The notes under the pieces: generated by a model
Told to the model about the DNA's origin: nothing
Databases searched by the model: none
The model's input: only the letters and a program-made list of their open reading frames with translations
Made by a program: the position numbers and the translations under genes
In this document: positions 1-8,701 of the stretch, one piece after another
Layout of the letters: each line of letters opens with the position of its first letter
Position numbering within the stretch: the stretch's first letter is position 1
Assembly (NCBI GenBank): GCA_031548675.1
Contig: JAVBQU010000047.1
Coordinates: 1 to 11,202 of the forward strand
Direction: 5' to 3'
Origin: JAVBQU01 sp031548675
GTDB lineage: Bacteria > Bacteroidota > Bacteroidia > Bacteroidales > P3
Length of the DNA stretch: 11,202 nucleotides

Positions 1-3000
1 ATATTCAAGATATTAAAAATAAGCGGATTGGTATTATTTCTACTTCCGTTTATCTGCTTTGCCATACTCAATCTGGGTGTGGTACAGGTTTATATTGCCC
101 AGTATGCAGCCGCCCGCTTATCGAAAGATCTGCATACCGAAATCAGTATAGGCTCTATCAGCATCCACTTTTTTAATCGTGTTTCTATTCATAATATAAC
201 AGTAAAAGATCTGCATGGAAACAACTTGCTGAAATCTAATCAGATTGATGTATCAGTAGCTTCCATGGCTTCTATCAAAACCAAAACGCTTCAGGTTAAG
301 CGTCTTTATCTTTCGGGAACGGATTTCAATTACATTGATTATGCTTCGGACAGCACTTCTAATCTGCAATTTTTGATAGATTATTTCTCGTCGGGCGATA
401 CTTCTTCTACTTCTTCTTCGCCATTTACCGCCCATGTAGGCAGGTTGGAATTTCGGGATGCCAATATCGTTATCCAAGACCGTCATAGCTGGGATACTAC
501 GATTCATGGTCATGCGGATTTTTCTAATCTGCAATTTCTGAAATCGGATATATTGATGGATAATGTCGAATTTTCGGGAGGTTCGTTACAGGCAGATATT
601 AAGAATATCAGTCTCACAGAGCGTTCGGGCTTTGTATTGAATAAATTTCAAGGGAAAGCGGAATTTAATGATAAGCATCTGAGTGTAAAAGAAGCTCATA
701 TAGAAACTCCCCATTCTTACCTGCATATCAATTTTGCGCTGGAATATGACAGCTTAAGCATGTTCAGTGATTTTATTGATAATGTTCGGTTTAATACCCA
801 TTTCTATTCTGATACCAAGGTAGATATGCGGGATATCGTGTATTGGACTGATGCTGTGAAAGGGATGGACAATATTGTAAACAGCCTTTCGGGTGATGTA
901 ACAGGTCCTGTAAGCGATTTGAGATTAAAAGGTATGGTGCTGCATTATGGAGAATCTACTGTTTTTAAAGGCGATATCCGGATGAAAGGCTTACCGGATT
1001 TTGATAATACCCATTTTTCGTTTAATATTCAGAATCTGGATATTAATCCTGATGATATCGGAAAATTCAGATTACCTTCCGACAGTATTGAAACGATAAG
1101 TATTCCTTCTTATGTGGCAAAGCTCGGCAGGGTAAAGGTAACAGGGAATTTGATAGGGTATTACAGCAATTTTAAATCGGAACTGGATATTATTACTGAA
1201 GTTGGAGAAGTAAATACCAATATTGCTTTGAAACAGGATATTCCGCATAAAATTTTTGAGTATCAAGGGTTATTGCAAACCATAGATTTTGATGCGGGTA
1301 AGATTTTGGGAATTGAGTCTACTCTGGGTAAAATAACATCTTCTATCGCAGTGCAAGGTTCGGGTTTGGAACTGAAAGATATGAAAGTGGCAGTAAAAGG
1401 CAATGTAAGCCGCATCGATTTGCTGGGAAATATTTATGATAGTCTGGTAGTGGATGGTAAAGTTATGGATAAGGAAATAACAGGAGAATTGGTAGTTGAG
1501 GATCGAAAATTAAAATTAGATTTCGACGGCTTAATTAACCTGAGAGATTCGGTTCCTACTTATGATTTTACGGCTAAGATTGCCCATGCCAACCTTTCTG
1601 CCCTTAAAATAACTTCGGATACGAATGTGATTTTTGCTTCTGATATTCAGGCAAAAGGCGAAGGGAGTACAATCGATAATTTTTATGGAAATATTACTTT
1701 ACAAAACACAAAGTTTATACGGAATGATAAGCAGCTGGATGTAGAAAAATTAACTGCTGTGGCATCTTTTTTAAGCGAAAATTACAGACAGGTGGATATA
1801 ATATCCGACTTTTTTACTTTCAATATAACAGGAAATTTCTTGTTTGAGAATTTACCCGCGGTTTTCGACCGGTATGGCAGAATGTATTTCCCTGTATTTT
1901 TTTCAACTCCCGAAACGGCTCCTATTGCTTTTGATACTAACACTCTTTTACATCATACTTTTGAATTCAATTTAGCATGTAAGAATACGGAAGAGCTTAC
2001 CTCATTTTTTATCCCCGATTTAAAAATCGGAGTCAATACCACTGTGCGGGGAAATTATAATTCTGATGAGAAACATCTTTCGGTTATTGCCAATGCCGGA
2101 ACCATAAGCTACCAAAACATAGAGGCTAATGCTTTGTATTTGAATGGGGAAGCTACATCTGAAAACTTAGCAATTGAAACGGGTGCTGAAAAGCTGATAG
2201 CTTCCGGCGTACAATTAGATGCGTTTAAAGCTAAAACTTCTTCTATTAATAACCATTCGCATTACCAAATAACATGGACTGATACTTTTTCGGTAAATCA
2301 TAGCGAAGCCGACATCAAGGGATTTATCGTATTTGAAGATACCAATCGGTTCAATCTCGGCTTTGATGATGCCAAGATTACAATTCAGGATAATCAATGG
2401 ATTGTAAACAAAGATAACATGATCCGCATAGAACCGAATGTTATCGATTTTCATAATTTATCTTTTCAGCATAAAGATCAATCGTTCAGTATAAACGGAA
2501 AGGCTACCGATTCAAGCCATGATTCTATTTATGTTAAGTTTAATAATTGCAATCTAGGACTTTTCGATTATTTATTTACCCAAATCGATTTTAAGGTAAA
2601 GGGGATAATTAACGGCAGCATGAATGTGTATAATTTATTTTCTACACCCAATTTTGTGGCTGATCTTACTATCAAAAATTTTAATCTGAACGGCGAAATG
2701 TTAGGGGATGCCAAACTGCAAACCACTTTGGCAGAGGGAGGCAAGGCTTTATTTTCGAAAGTACAGATAGCCTATCAACCCACAGGGCAAGATATTGCTA
2801 TTCCGCTTTCGGTAGAGGGCAATTACTATTTAGATAAGCGGAAAAATAATATTGATTTCAAGGGCAGTTTCAAAAATTTCAAATTAAAATCTATCGCTCC
2901 TTTGTTAAGCAGTATAACCTCTGAAGTAGAGGGTTTGGTAAGCGGAAACCTTACCTTTACAGGTTCGTTGGAAGCACCCAGATTGAACGGTATGCTCCGG

Positions 3001-4500
3001 ATTGATAAAGGCAAACTCAAAGTGGATTACCTGAATACCATTTATACTTTTGATAATAATCTTACCTTTTCGGACAATTCTTTTGATTTCAATGGGTTTA
3101 AAGTATTTGATCCTAAGGGAAATTCTGCTGTCATCAATGGCTATATCAAGCATAAGAATTTTGACAATTTTGTATTGGATTTGACAATTAGTCCGCAAAA
3201 TTTACTGGCACTCAATACAAAACAAGAAAATAATGATACATACTACGGACAGGCAGTAGTATCAGGCATTGTTAAAATTGAAGGTCCTGTGGATGATATT
3301 TTGATGGATATGTCGCTGCGGACAGAAAAAGGAACTAATTTCAATTTGGTTTTTAATGATAAAACCAGTGTAAGCGAAAACGATTTCATTACTTTTGTGC
3401 AACATGACGAAAAATTGAAAATAGAAACCAAGCCCCGCCTTGTTTCAACATCTAAAATGAATATTAAAATGGCATTGGATATTAATGAAAATGCAAACGT
3501 TAATATGAATATTGCAAGTAACCCCATTAACAGCTACATTAAAGCAAACGGAGATGGGAATCTGCAAATTAATGTAAACCAAGATGGCGACATGCAGATT
3601 TTCGGTGATTATGTAATTGATAATGGTAATTACCACATGAGAATGCGGCTCGAAGGTCTGCCGATGATTGATAAAAAATTCCGGATAGATAAGGGCAGTA
3701 AGCTAAGCTGGACAGGCGACCCGTATACCGGAACATGGGATGTAAAAGCAATTTACCAAACTAATACCACATTGGCTCCTTTATTTTCATCTACCGAAAG
3801 TCAGGAAGCTTACGGAATCGCACATAAAAATATGCTGGTATACAGTATTATTATGTTGAAAGATAAAATTTTTACCCCTTTAATACAATTCGATATAGAT
3901 TTGCCGAATGCCAGCCAGCAAACCAAAGATTTGGTTTATAGCGTTCTGGATAAGAATAATGAAAAGGAAATAACACAACAAACTTTTTCCTTGTTGATTT
4001 TCAATAGTTTTATGGCTCAGGATGCAGCTTCTAACAATCAAAATTTTACTTCTACCATGGGTGCATCTGCTATTGAGGCTGTTACCAACCAATTTAGCGG
4101 TATATTGTCGAATTTACTGCACATGAACGTGGGGTTAAATTATTCGAGTGGAGATGAACAAACGAATCAGCAGCTTGATGTTGTTGTTTCGAAATCAATC
4201 TGGAATGATAGAATTACCATAGATGGAAATTTCGGATGGGGAGGAAATGATGCCGCCATGCAGCAGCAAGCTCAGAATGCAAGTTATTATTTAGGCGATG
4301 TAAATGTAAATGTAAGGCTTACCCAAGATTTATCGTTCAAGGCTTTTAACCGTTCCAATGCCAATGATTTTACAAAAATAAGCACCCCTTACACGCAAGG
4401 TATCGGGTTGAGTTACCGCCGCGAGTTTAATTCGCTTCAGGAATTATTTACCAAACGGAAAAAATACCAACTTTTAGAAGATACCGCCAGCCAGAAATAA
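1..4500 (+). CDS. tamB: Translocation and assembly module protein TamB (5' end outside the window)
   Basis: Large inner-membrane-anchored, periplasm-spanning protein of the TamB (DUF490) family. In proteobacteria TamB works with the outer-membrane protein TamA; in Bacteroidota the partner is a lipoprotein relative, TamL. The family is linked to outer-membrane protein insertion and to lipid traffic between the membranes. What is seen: the frame is open from base 1, so the TTG at 28 is internal and the true start lies upstream. A hydrophobic anchor is encoded at about 28-100, followed by some 1400 residues of beta-rich repetitive sequence. A short Ser/Thr-rich stretch lies near 385-425. The C-terminal TamB domain covers about the last 400 residues, with a DYVIDNGNY segment near 3605-3635 and a final SYRREFNSLQELF tail near 4410-4450, followed by a basic end. 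About 1,500 residues are visible, normal for Bacteroidota TamB. It stops 8 bp from the convergent phosphoesterase gene. Family assignment is confident; substrates are unknown. Confidence 0.9.
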   Translation: MFKILKISGLVLFLLPFICFAILNLGVVQVYIAQYAAARLSKDLHTEISIGSISIHFFNRVSIHNITVKDLHGNNLLKSNQIDVSVASMASIKTKTLQVKRLYLSGTDFNYIDYASDSTSNLQFLIDYFSSGDTSSTSSSPFTAHVGRLEFRDANIVIQDRHSWDTTIHGHADFSNLQFLKSDILMDNVEFSGGSLQADIKNISLTERSGFVLNKFQGKAEFNDKHLSVKEAHIETPHSYLHINFALEYDSLSMFSDFIDNVRFNTHFYSDTKVDMRDIVYWTDAVKGMDNIVNSLSGDVTGPVSDLRLKGMVLHYGESTVFKGDIRMKGLPDFDNTHFSFNIQNLDINPDDIGKFRLPSDSIETISIPSYVAKLGRVKVTGNLIGYYSNFKSELDIITEVGEVNTNIALKQDIPHKIFEYQGLLQTIDFDAGKILGIESTLGKITSSIAVQGSGLELKDMKVAVKGNVSRIDLLGNIYDSLVVDGKVMDKEITGELVVEDRKLKLDFDGLINLRDSVPTYDFTAKIAHANLSALKITSDTNVIFASDIQAKGEGSTIDNFYGNITLQNTKFIRNDKQLDVEKLTAVASFLSENYRQVDIISDFFTFNITGNFLFENLPAVFDRYGRMYFPVFFSTPETAPIAFDTNTLLHHTFEFNLACKNTEELTSFFIPDLKIGVNTTVRGNYNSDEKHLSVIANAGTISYQNIEANALYLNGEATSENLAIETGAEKLIASGVQLDAFKAKTSSINNHSHYQITWTDTFSVNHSEADIKGFIVFEDTNRFNLGFDDAKITIQDNQWIVNKDNMIRIEPNVIDFHNLSFQHKDQSFSINGKATDSSHDSIYVKFNNCNLGLFDYLFTQIDFKVKGIINGSMNVYNLFSTPNFVADLTIKNFNLNGEMLGDAKLQTTLAEGGKALFSKVQIAYQPTGQDIAIPLSVEGNYYLDKRKNNIDFKGSFKNFKLKSIAPLLSSITSEVEGLVSGNLTFTGSLEAPRLNGMLRIDKGKLKVDYLNTIYTFDNNLTFSDNSFDFNGFKVFDPKGNSAVINGYIKHKNFDNFVLDLTISPQNLLALNTKQENNDTYYGQAVVSGIVKIEGPVDDILMDMSLRTEKGTNFNLVFNDKTSVSENDFITFVQHDEKLKIETKPRLVSTSKMNIKMALDINENANVNMNIASNPINSYIKANGDGNLQINVNQDGDMQIFGDYVIDNGNYHMRMRLEGLPMIDKKFRIDKGSKLSWTGDPYTGTWDVKAIYQTNTTLAPLFSSTESQEAYGIAHKNMLVYSIIMLKDKIFTPLIQFDIDLPNASQQTKDLVYSVLDKNNEKEITQQTFSLLIFNSFMAQDAASNNQNFTSTMGASAIEAVTNQFSGILSNLLHMNVGLNYSSGDEQTNQQLDVVVSKSIWNDRITIDGNFGWGGNDAAMQQQAQNASYYLGDVNVNVRLTQDLSFKAFNRSNANDFTKISTPYTQGIGLSYRREFNSLQELFTKRKKYQLLEDTASQK

Positions 4501-4508
4501 ATAGGCTT

Positions 4509-5642
4509 TTACCACTTCAATTTAATATTTACAATTTCCGAAACCGAACCCAAACGGATTTGAGGTCCCCAAATGCCCAAACCGGAACTTACATATATAT
4601 GTGTATTTTCTTTCTGTTTATAGCCGTAAGCTATTTCATAAATTTTTCGGGTAATTAATGTAATAGGAAAAATTTGTCCCCCGTGCGTATGTCCCGAAAT
4701 ATGTAAATCAACTTGATTCGCAACTGATTCATTAATTCTGGAAGGTTGATGGTCGAGTACAATAATCGGGAACTCTTTTTGACGGGAAACTAAAATATCG
4801 GCTAATTTCTTACTATGCCTAGAACTTATATCTTCCCTTCCTGCAAGATAAAAACTATTGTTTACTAAAACTTCCGTATCGCGAAGCTCGTGAATGCCGG
4901 CTTGCTGCAAATATTTACAAGAAGTTTCTGCATCGCCTATATATTCGTGATTTCCCGTACAGGCATAAATACCCATAGGAGCCTGAAGTTTTTTTAATAG
5001 CTCCTGCATATTCTGCATAATTATAGGCTTAGGGCTGTTATCCACCACATCTCCTGCCATCAATATTATATCGGGGTGCAGATTATTAATTTCATGTACA
5101 AACCTTTCCAAATGTTTAGTCCGAACCGTGTAGCCCAAGTGCAGGTCACTTACCGCAACGATATTGATTTCTTTTCCTTGTTTATATTTATCTGAAAGAT
5201 CAATCGTTAAATTAGTAGTTACCGGATGATTGAAACGAACATTGCCGATAACAAAAAGGATGGTAATCGTACTTACAACCCCGATATATGCAAGCACTTT
5301 TGCCATTGCATAGTGGGCTGTAACAAAAGCGGGAAAAATATGGAAAAAATGATTGAGCAATCGCAAGAAATCGAACAATGCAGCTGCCATTAATCCGTAA
5401 AGCAAAACCATAAGCCAAGTAGAACCTATAAGCTGTAAAGCGGCTGTAACCGAAAAAGGCAGATGTGCTTGAAACACTTGGGCAAGAATATAAGATATGG
5501 CTAAAAATCCGAGTACTATGCCTAAGATGAGCTTCCCTGTTCCACTTAAAACAAAGGTTTGGCAGGTACGTGTATAAAGGTATAAATTAACGGCAAAAAG
5601 AAGTCCTAATAAAATAGCAATAAATATGATGAATCTGTGCAT
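4509..5642 (-). CDS. Membrane-anchored calcineurin-like metallophosphoesterase (YkuE/YaeI-like)
   Basis: 377 residues. The N-terminal third is hydrophobic, with about four membrane segments (roughly residues 5-22, 36-57, 66-91 and 112-134). A metallophosphoesterase domain follows from about residue 158. All expected motifs are present: D166 and H168 (SDLHLG), D198 (GDVVD), N231 and H232 (GNHEY), H298 (DHQP), and H318 and H320 (SGHTHGGQ). These should bind two metal ions and catalyse phosphoester hydrolysis, so the enzyme looks active. The family (COG1408) includes B. subtilis YkuE, E. coli YaeI and chlamydial LpxG, a UDP-diacylglucosamine pyrophosphatase of lipid A synthesis. Sequence alone does not give the substrate here, and which side of the membrane the domain faces is not settled. 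The ATG start lies 28 bp after the S41 stop, so it is probably the last gene of that transcript. It is convergent with tamB. Confidence 0.88.
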   Translation of the reverse strand: MHRFIIFIAILLGLLFAVNLYLYTRTCQTFVLSGTGKLILGIVLGFLAISYILAQVFQAHLPFSVTAALQLIGSTWLMVLLYGLMAAALFDFLRLLNHFFHIFPAFVTAHYAMAKVLAYIGVVSTITILFVIGNVRFNHPVTTNLTIDLSDKYKQGKEINIVAVSDLHLGYTVRTKHLERFVHEINNLHPDIILMAGDVVDNSPKPIIMQNMQELLKKLQAPMGIYACTGNHEYIGDAETSCKYLQQAGIHELRDTEVLVNNSFYLAGREDISSRHSKKLADILVSRQKEFPIIVLDHQPSRINESVANQVDLHISGHTHGGQIFPITLITRKIYEIAYGYKQKENTHIYVSSGLGIWGPQIRLGSVSEIVNIKLKW

Positions 5643-5670
5643 GATAGTTTAATAAAGTGAATTATTTGTC

Positions 5671-7491
5671 TTATTTAATATTCGATTGATTAATAACTTC
5701 AAGGGCTTTTTGCATTTGAGAATCAACTCCATTCAATATCTCTTGTGCGGTTACCGGAACAGGATAATTGGGAGCTATTCCTGTTCCAAAAAAAGGAGTT
5801 CCATCGTGCTTATCTACGCGCATACCTGTGTAATAATAAATATTAAATACAGGAGTATAAAATTTTGCCACATCTCCATTTGCACCCGAAGTATTTGTGC
5901 CTACTGTTTTGGCTAATTTGTAATAATCAACCATTTCAATAAGTGTTTCGCCATAACTTTGTATCGAAGCATCTATCAGAAAAACAACGGGTACTTTAAA
6001 TGCATTTTTATTCCCTTTAACTTTCCAACGTTCAGTATCATATCTAAATCGGTCAGGAGAAGTTTTCACCACTACATTAAGGTCGGTACAATAAATATCG
6101 GTAGATGTAAAATGTTGAAGAAATTTATAATTCATATATCGTGGAGACCTGAAATCAACAATAATTCCTTTTAAGTCTTTATTTTTATGAAGTTCATTCA
6201 ATGCGTTTTTAATGGTTTTATTCGATACTTCAAGACTCCCTAAATTTAAAGAATAAATACCATGAGTTTGTTCCTGTAATACAGGCTTTGTATTGGTTGA
6301 ATAATAACCCATTCTTTGTCTTTGGGCTGTTAAAGTTACCTGATTTTGTATTCCTGAAAAAGTATAGCTGATTTGAAAAACGGAATCGGTATAGGATTGG
6401 AATAAATCTCGTTGCAGTAAATAATATTTCCGTTGCTTGCTTCCCGACATATATTCCATTTGCTGTTCTACCCACGCACAGCCCGATACATGATTAATGC
6501 TATCAATAATTGCTCCTTTGGGAATCTGTGACAATACCAATGAATCACCATCAATAAGTACCACATTTTTATCATCAATAAAAATTTGGGCTATTAATCT
6601 GAAAGGATGAGTAAAATTTTGCCTTGCATACAAACCATACGATTGAGCAATTGCTAAAGGAGCATTAATATGTCCATCATTGAGTTGGGACAACATTTTG
6701 CAAAAAACAAAATAAAAATCCCTATAATTTGATGTTAGAACTGTTTCGTTCAAGCTTTTTTGTAAATATTTATTCCAATCTAAATTCAATAAATCTTTAT
6801 ATGGAAAGAAAAAGAACATGTTGTTCCATACCTGTATAATAGATGCCAATTGATAGGCATGTTTATCTACATTAATAGTGATTTTTTGCTCTTTTACATC
6901 CATCTTATTTGTAGAAACACTATCAAAATGCTGCTCTAAAGTTTTAAAATCAGCATGTATCGTATGTTCATCCGATGCAGTAGGTATCGAAAAATATAAA
7001 TTATTATCAACTTTGTCTGTGTAATAATAAATACTATCTCCTTTTTTTAAAGATTTTACTTTGGAATGGTACGGATTGTAAAGTAGTGGTATTTTCATAG
7101 CAGGGTTTCCGTTTCCATAATGTTCCCAAACTTTGTATTTTGTGCTATTAGTAATAACTTCAAAATCGGGATATTTCGAATTTATTTTTAGTTTACTACA
7201 TAATGGGAGAAATAATTCATTGATTTGAGCAATTAATTCTTGGTCGTTTTGGCAATGCCAAACTTTTTGGATACCATAAATAGAAAATTTATCCCAATCT
7301 GTTTCAAGAGCAGCTTTGCTGGGATAAAAATAGCGGACACTACCATAGATTTTGGCAAAAAACTCTAAATTCCGTACCTGCTGTAATGTTAAAGGCTGCG
7401 GAAATTCTTCATTATTTTTAAATGCCCAAACAGAACATGTGAAACAAAGAAAAATGAAAAGAAAGATTCTATTTAGATTTAGAAATTTCAT
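5671..7491 (-). CDS. Secreted S41-family peptidase-like protein
   Basis: 606 residues. An N-terminal Sec signal peptide (hydrophobic core about 9-22, probable cut after VWA at 21-23) sends it to the periplasm or beyond; Cys16 and Cys20 do not sit in a good lipobox. Two copies of a helical module follow, at about 36-97 and 211-272, each with a (Y/W)(G/N)-x6-P-x7-DW(D/N)K core in the same spacing. The second ends in NDGH, whose H274 may be catalytic, as in tricorn-type S41 enzymes. A PDZ-like stretch lies near 300-345. The C-terminal S41 core has IIVDFRSP (443-450), a probable nucleophile S512 in QSYGE, a TSGANGDV turn (534-541) and KHDGTPFFGTGIAPNYPV (561-578), all typical of this Bacteroidota subgroup. 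Substrate is unknown. The gene is visibly AT-rich and rich in Lys, Asn, Tyr and Phe codons. It starts 141 bp after thiL and may have its own promoter. An inactive relative cannot be excluded. Confidence 0.85.
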   Translation of the reverse strand: MKFLNLNRIFLFIFLCFTCSVWAFKNNEEFPQPLTLQQVRNLEFFAKIYGSVRYFYPSKAALETDWDKFSIYGIQKVWHCQNDQELIAQINELFLPLCSKLKINSKYPDFEVITNSTKYKVWEHYGNGNPAMKIPLLYNPYHSKVKSLKKGDSIYYYTDKVDNNLYFSIPTASDEHTIHADFKTLEQHFDSVSTNKMDVKEQKITINVDKHAYQLASIIQVWNNMFFFFPYKDLLNLDWNKYLQKSLNETVLTSNYRDFYFVFCKMLSQLNDGHINAPLAIAQSYGLYARQNFTHPFRLIAQIFIDDKNVVLIDGDSLVLSQIPKGAIIDSINHVSGCAWVEQQMEYMSGSKQRKYYLLQRDLFQSYTDSVFQISYTFSGIQNQVTLTAQRQRMGYYSTNTKPVLQEQTHGIYSLNLGSLEVSNKTIKNALNELHKNKDLKGIIVDFRSPRYMNYKFLQHFTSTDIYCTDLNVVVKTSPDRFRYDTERWKVKGNKNAFKVPVVFLIDASIQSYGETLIEMVDYYKLAKTVGTNTSGANGDVAKFYTPVFNIYYYTGMRVDKHDGTPFFGTGIAPNYPVPVTAQEILNGVDSQMQKALEVINQSNIK

Positions 7492-7543
7492 CTATTATTT
7501 AATTGTTATAAACACCTTAATCCGATTTTACCTAATCCCATTT

Positions 7544-7568
7544 ATAGACTCAAAATAGTTGAATCTAT
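7544..7568 (-). promoter_or_regulatory. Possible RNA hairpin between thiL and the S41 gene
   Basis: Read on the minus strand, two 10-base arms, ATAGATTCAA and TTGAGTCTAT, flank a 5-base loop (CTATT). Nine pairs are Watson-Crick and one is U-G, so the stem is fully paired only in minus-strand RNA; on the plus strand that pair is a C-A mismatch. It lies 64 nt after the thiL stop and 52 nt before the S41 start. GC content is low and no U-run follows, so it is not a standard intrinsic terminator. It could be a processing or stability element, an operator, or chance. Confidence 0.35.
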
Positions 7569-7632
7569 TTAAAACTTGTGAGGTCTCAACTTTCTTATTT
7601 AAAAAATATCTGTTGGTTGCAATTAGTCTAAA

Positions 7633-8679
7633 TTATCTAAAACTATCCCAACCCTGTGCCTGAATAGGAACCGGACTTCCATTTCGAGGCATGAGAAACA
7701 TACCCAAATTAGCTTCGGTAATATGCCCGATAATGCTTACATGTCCCAAATCCTTGATTTTATCATAATCTTTTTGGTCGATAGTAAACAAAAGTTCATA
7801 ATCCTCTCCCCCATTCATAGCTGCTACGGTAGGCTGTATATCAAATGTTTCGGCAGTCATAGAAGTTGCCGGATCAATCGGAATCTTATCTTCGTAAATA
7901 CAGCATCCAACATTTGAATCTTTGCAGATATGCATAATTTCGGAAGCCAAGCCATCCGAAATATCAATCATAGCGGTAGGTTTTATATCATAATCTTTGA
8001 GCATCTGCACAATATCGGTTCGGGGTTCTGGTTTGAGAATACGCTCAATAATATAATCGTTGCCTTGCAGCTCTGGCTGCATATTAGGATTGGCAAGAAA
8101 TACTTGTTTTTCTCTTTCTAAAACCAACAAACCCATGTAGGCTGCTCCCAAATCGCCCGAAACACAAATTAAATCATGTTCTTTTGCTCCGTTGCGATAG
8201 GTAATATCTTCTTGTTTTGCCTCGCCCAAAGCTGTAATAGAAATAAAAAGTCCCGATTTGCTCGAGGTCGTGTCTCCGCCTACTAAATCTACCTTATAGC
8301 GGTCGCAGGCTAATTTCATTCCGACATACAATTCTTCTAAAGCCTCTACCGAAAATCGATTGGAAATTGCAATACTTACGGTTAACTGTTTGGGCGTTCC
8401 ATTCATAGCTGCAATATCCGAAATATTGACTGCACAAGCTTTATAACCCAAATGCTTTAAAGGAGTATAGGTTAAGTCGAAATGCACACCTTCTACCAAA
8501 ATATCGGTAGTAACTAAAAGTTTTTTATCTTTTTCATACGCTAATACGGCGGCATCGTCGCCTATGCCTTTCAGCGTTTGTTCAGGGTGGTATATTTTTA
8601 CATCTTGGGTTAAGTGGTCTATTAAACCAAATTCACCCATCAAATCTAATTCGGTACGTTGTTGTTTTTCTTCAAACAT
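7633..8679 (-). CDS. thiL: Thiamine-monophosphate kinase
   Basis: 348 residues, the usual length. ThiL phosphorylates thiamine monophosphate with ATP to give thiamine diphosphate, the active cofactor, in the cytoplasm. It belongs to the PurM/ThiL/HypE/SelD ATP-binding superfamily. Motifs in order: GDDAAV (40-45), TTDILVEGVHFD (57-68), the metal- and nucleotide-binding NISDIAAMN (85-93), GGDTT (134-138), SGDLG (174-178), ISDGL (240-244), NGGEDYELLF (289-298) and a C-terminal GWDSF (343-347). All the acidic metal ligands expected of the family appear intact. The ATG follows an A-rich leader without Shine-Dalgarno, 22 bp after the lipoprotein stop, so it is very likely co-transcribed with the genes upstream. 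No other thiamine gene is in the window and no THI-box riboswitch is visible before it. Confidence 0.96.
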   Translation of the reverse strand: MFEEKQQRTELDLMGEFGLIDHLTQDVKIYHPEQTLKGIGDDAAVLAYEKDKKLLVTTDILVEGVHFDLTYTPLKHLGYKACAVNISDIAAMNGTPKQLTVSIAISNRFSVEALEELYVGMKLACDRYKVDLVGGDTTSSKSGLFISITALGEAKQEDITYRNGAKEHDLICVSGDLGAAYMGLLVLEREKQVFLANPNMQPELQGNDYIIERILKPEPRTDIVQMLKDYDIKPTAMIDISDGLASEIMHICKDSNVGCCIYEDKIPIDPATSMTAETFDIQPTVAAMNGGEDYELLFTIDQKDYDKIKDLGHVSIIGHITEANLGMFLMPRNGSPVPIQAQGWDSFR

Positions 8680-8701
8680 TATATTAAATAATTTTTCTAT
8701 A

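Noticed and set aside
28..30. TTG at 28 as the start of tamB
   Set aside because: The frame is open to base 1 and the residues before it (IFKILKISG) look like the usual basic start of a TamB anchor, so the true start is outside the window.
253..4092. Several open frames of 60-97 codons on the minus strand inside tamB
   Set aside because: They lie antisense to a well-recognised gene, overlap one another, and show no family resemblance or sensible composition.
7352..7558. Plus-strand open frame of 68 codons over the S41 start and the following gap
   Set aside because: Most of it is antisense to the signal-peptide region of the S41 gene, and nothing in it is recognisable.
7580..7589. TGAG-GT-CTCA dyad as a terminator of thiL
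   Set aside because: The arms are only four bases and no T-run follows in the transcript direction.
7492..7632. Bacteroidota promoter (TTTG and TAnnTTTG) before the S41 gene
   Set aside because: A TATTTTG is present near 7552-7558 on the minus strand but is one base short of the consensus, overlaps the hairpin, and has no TTTG at proper spacing.
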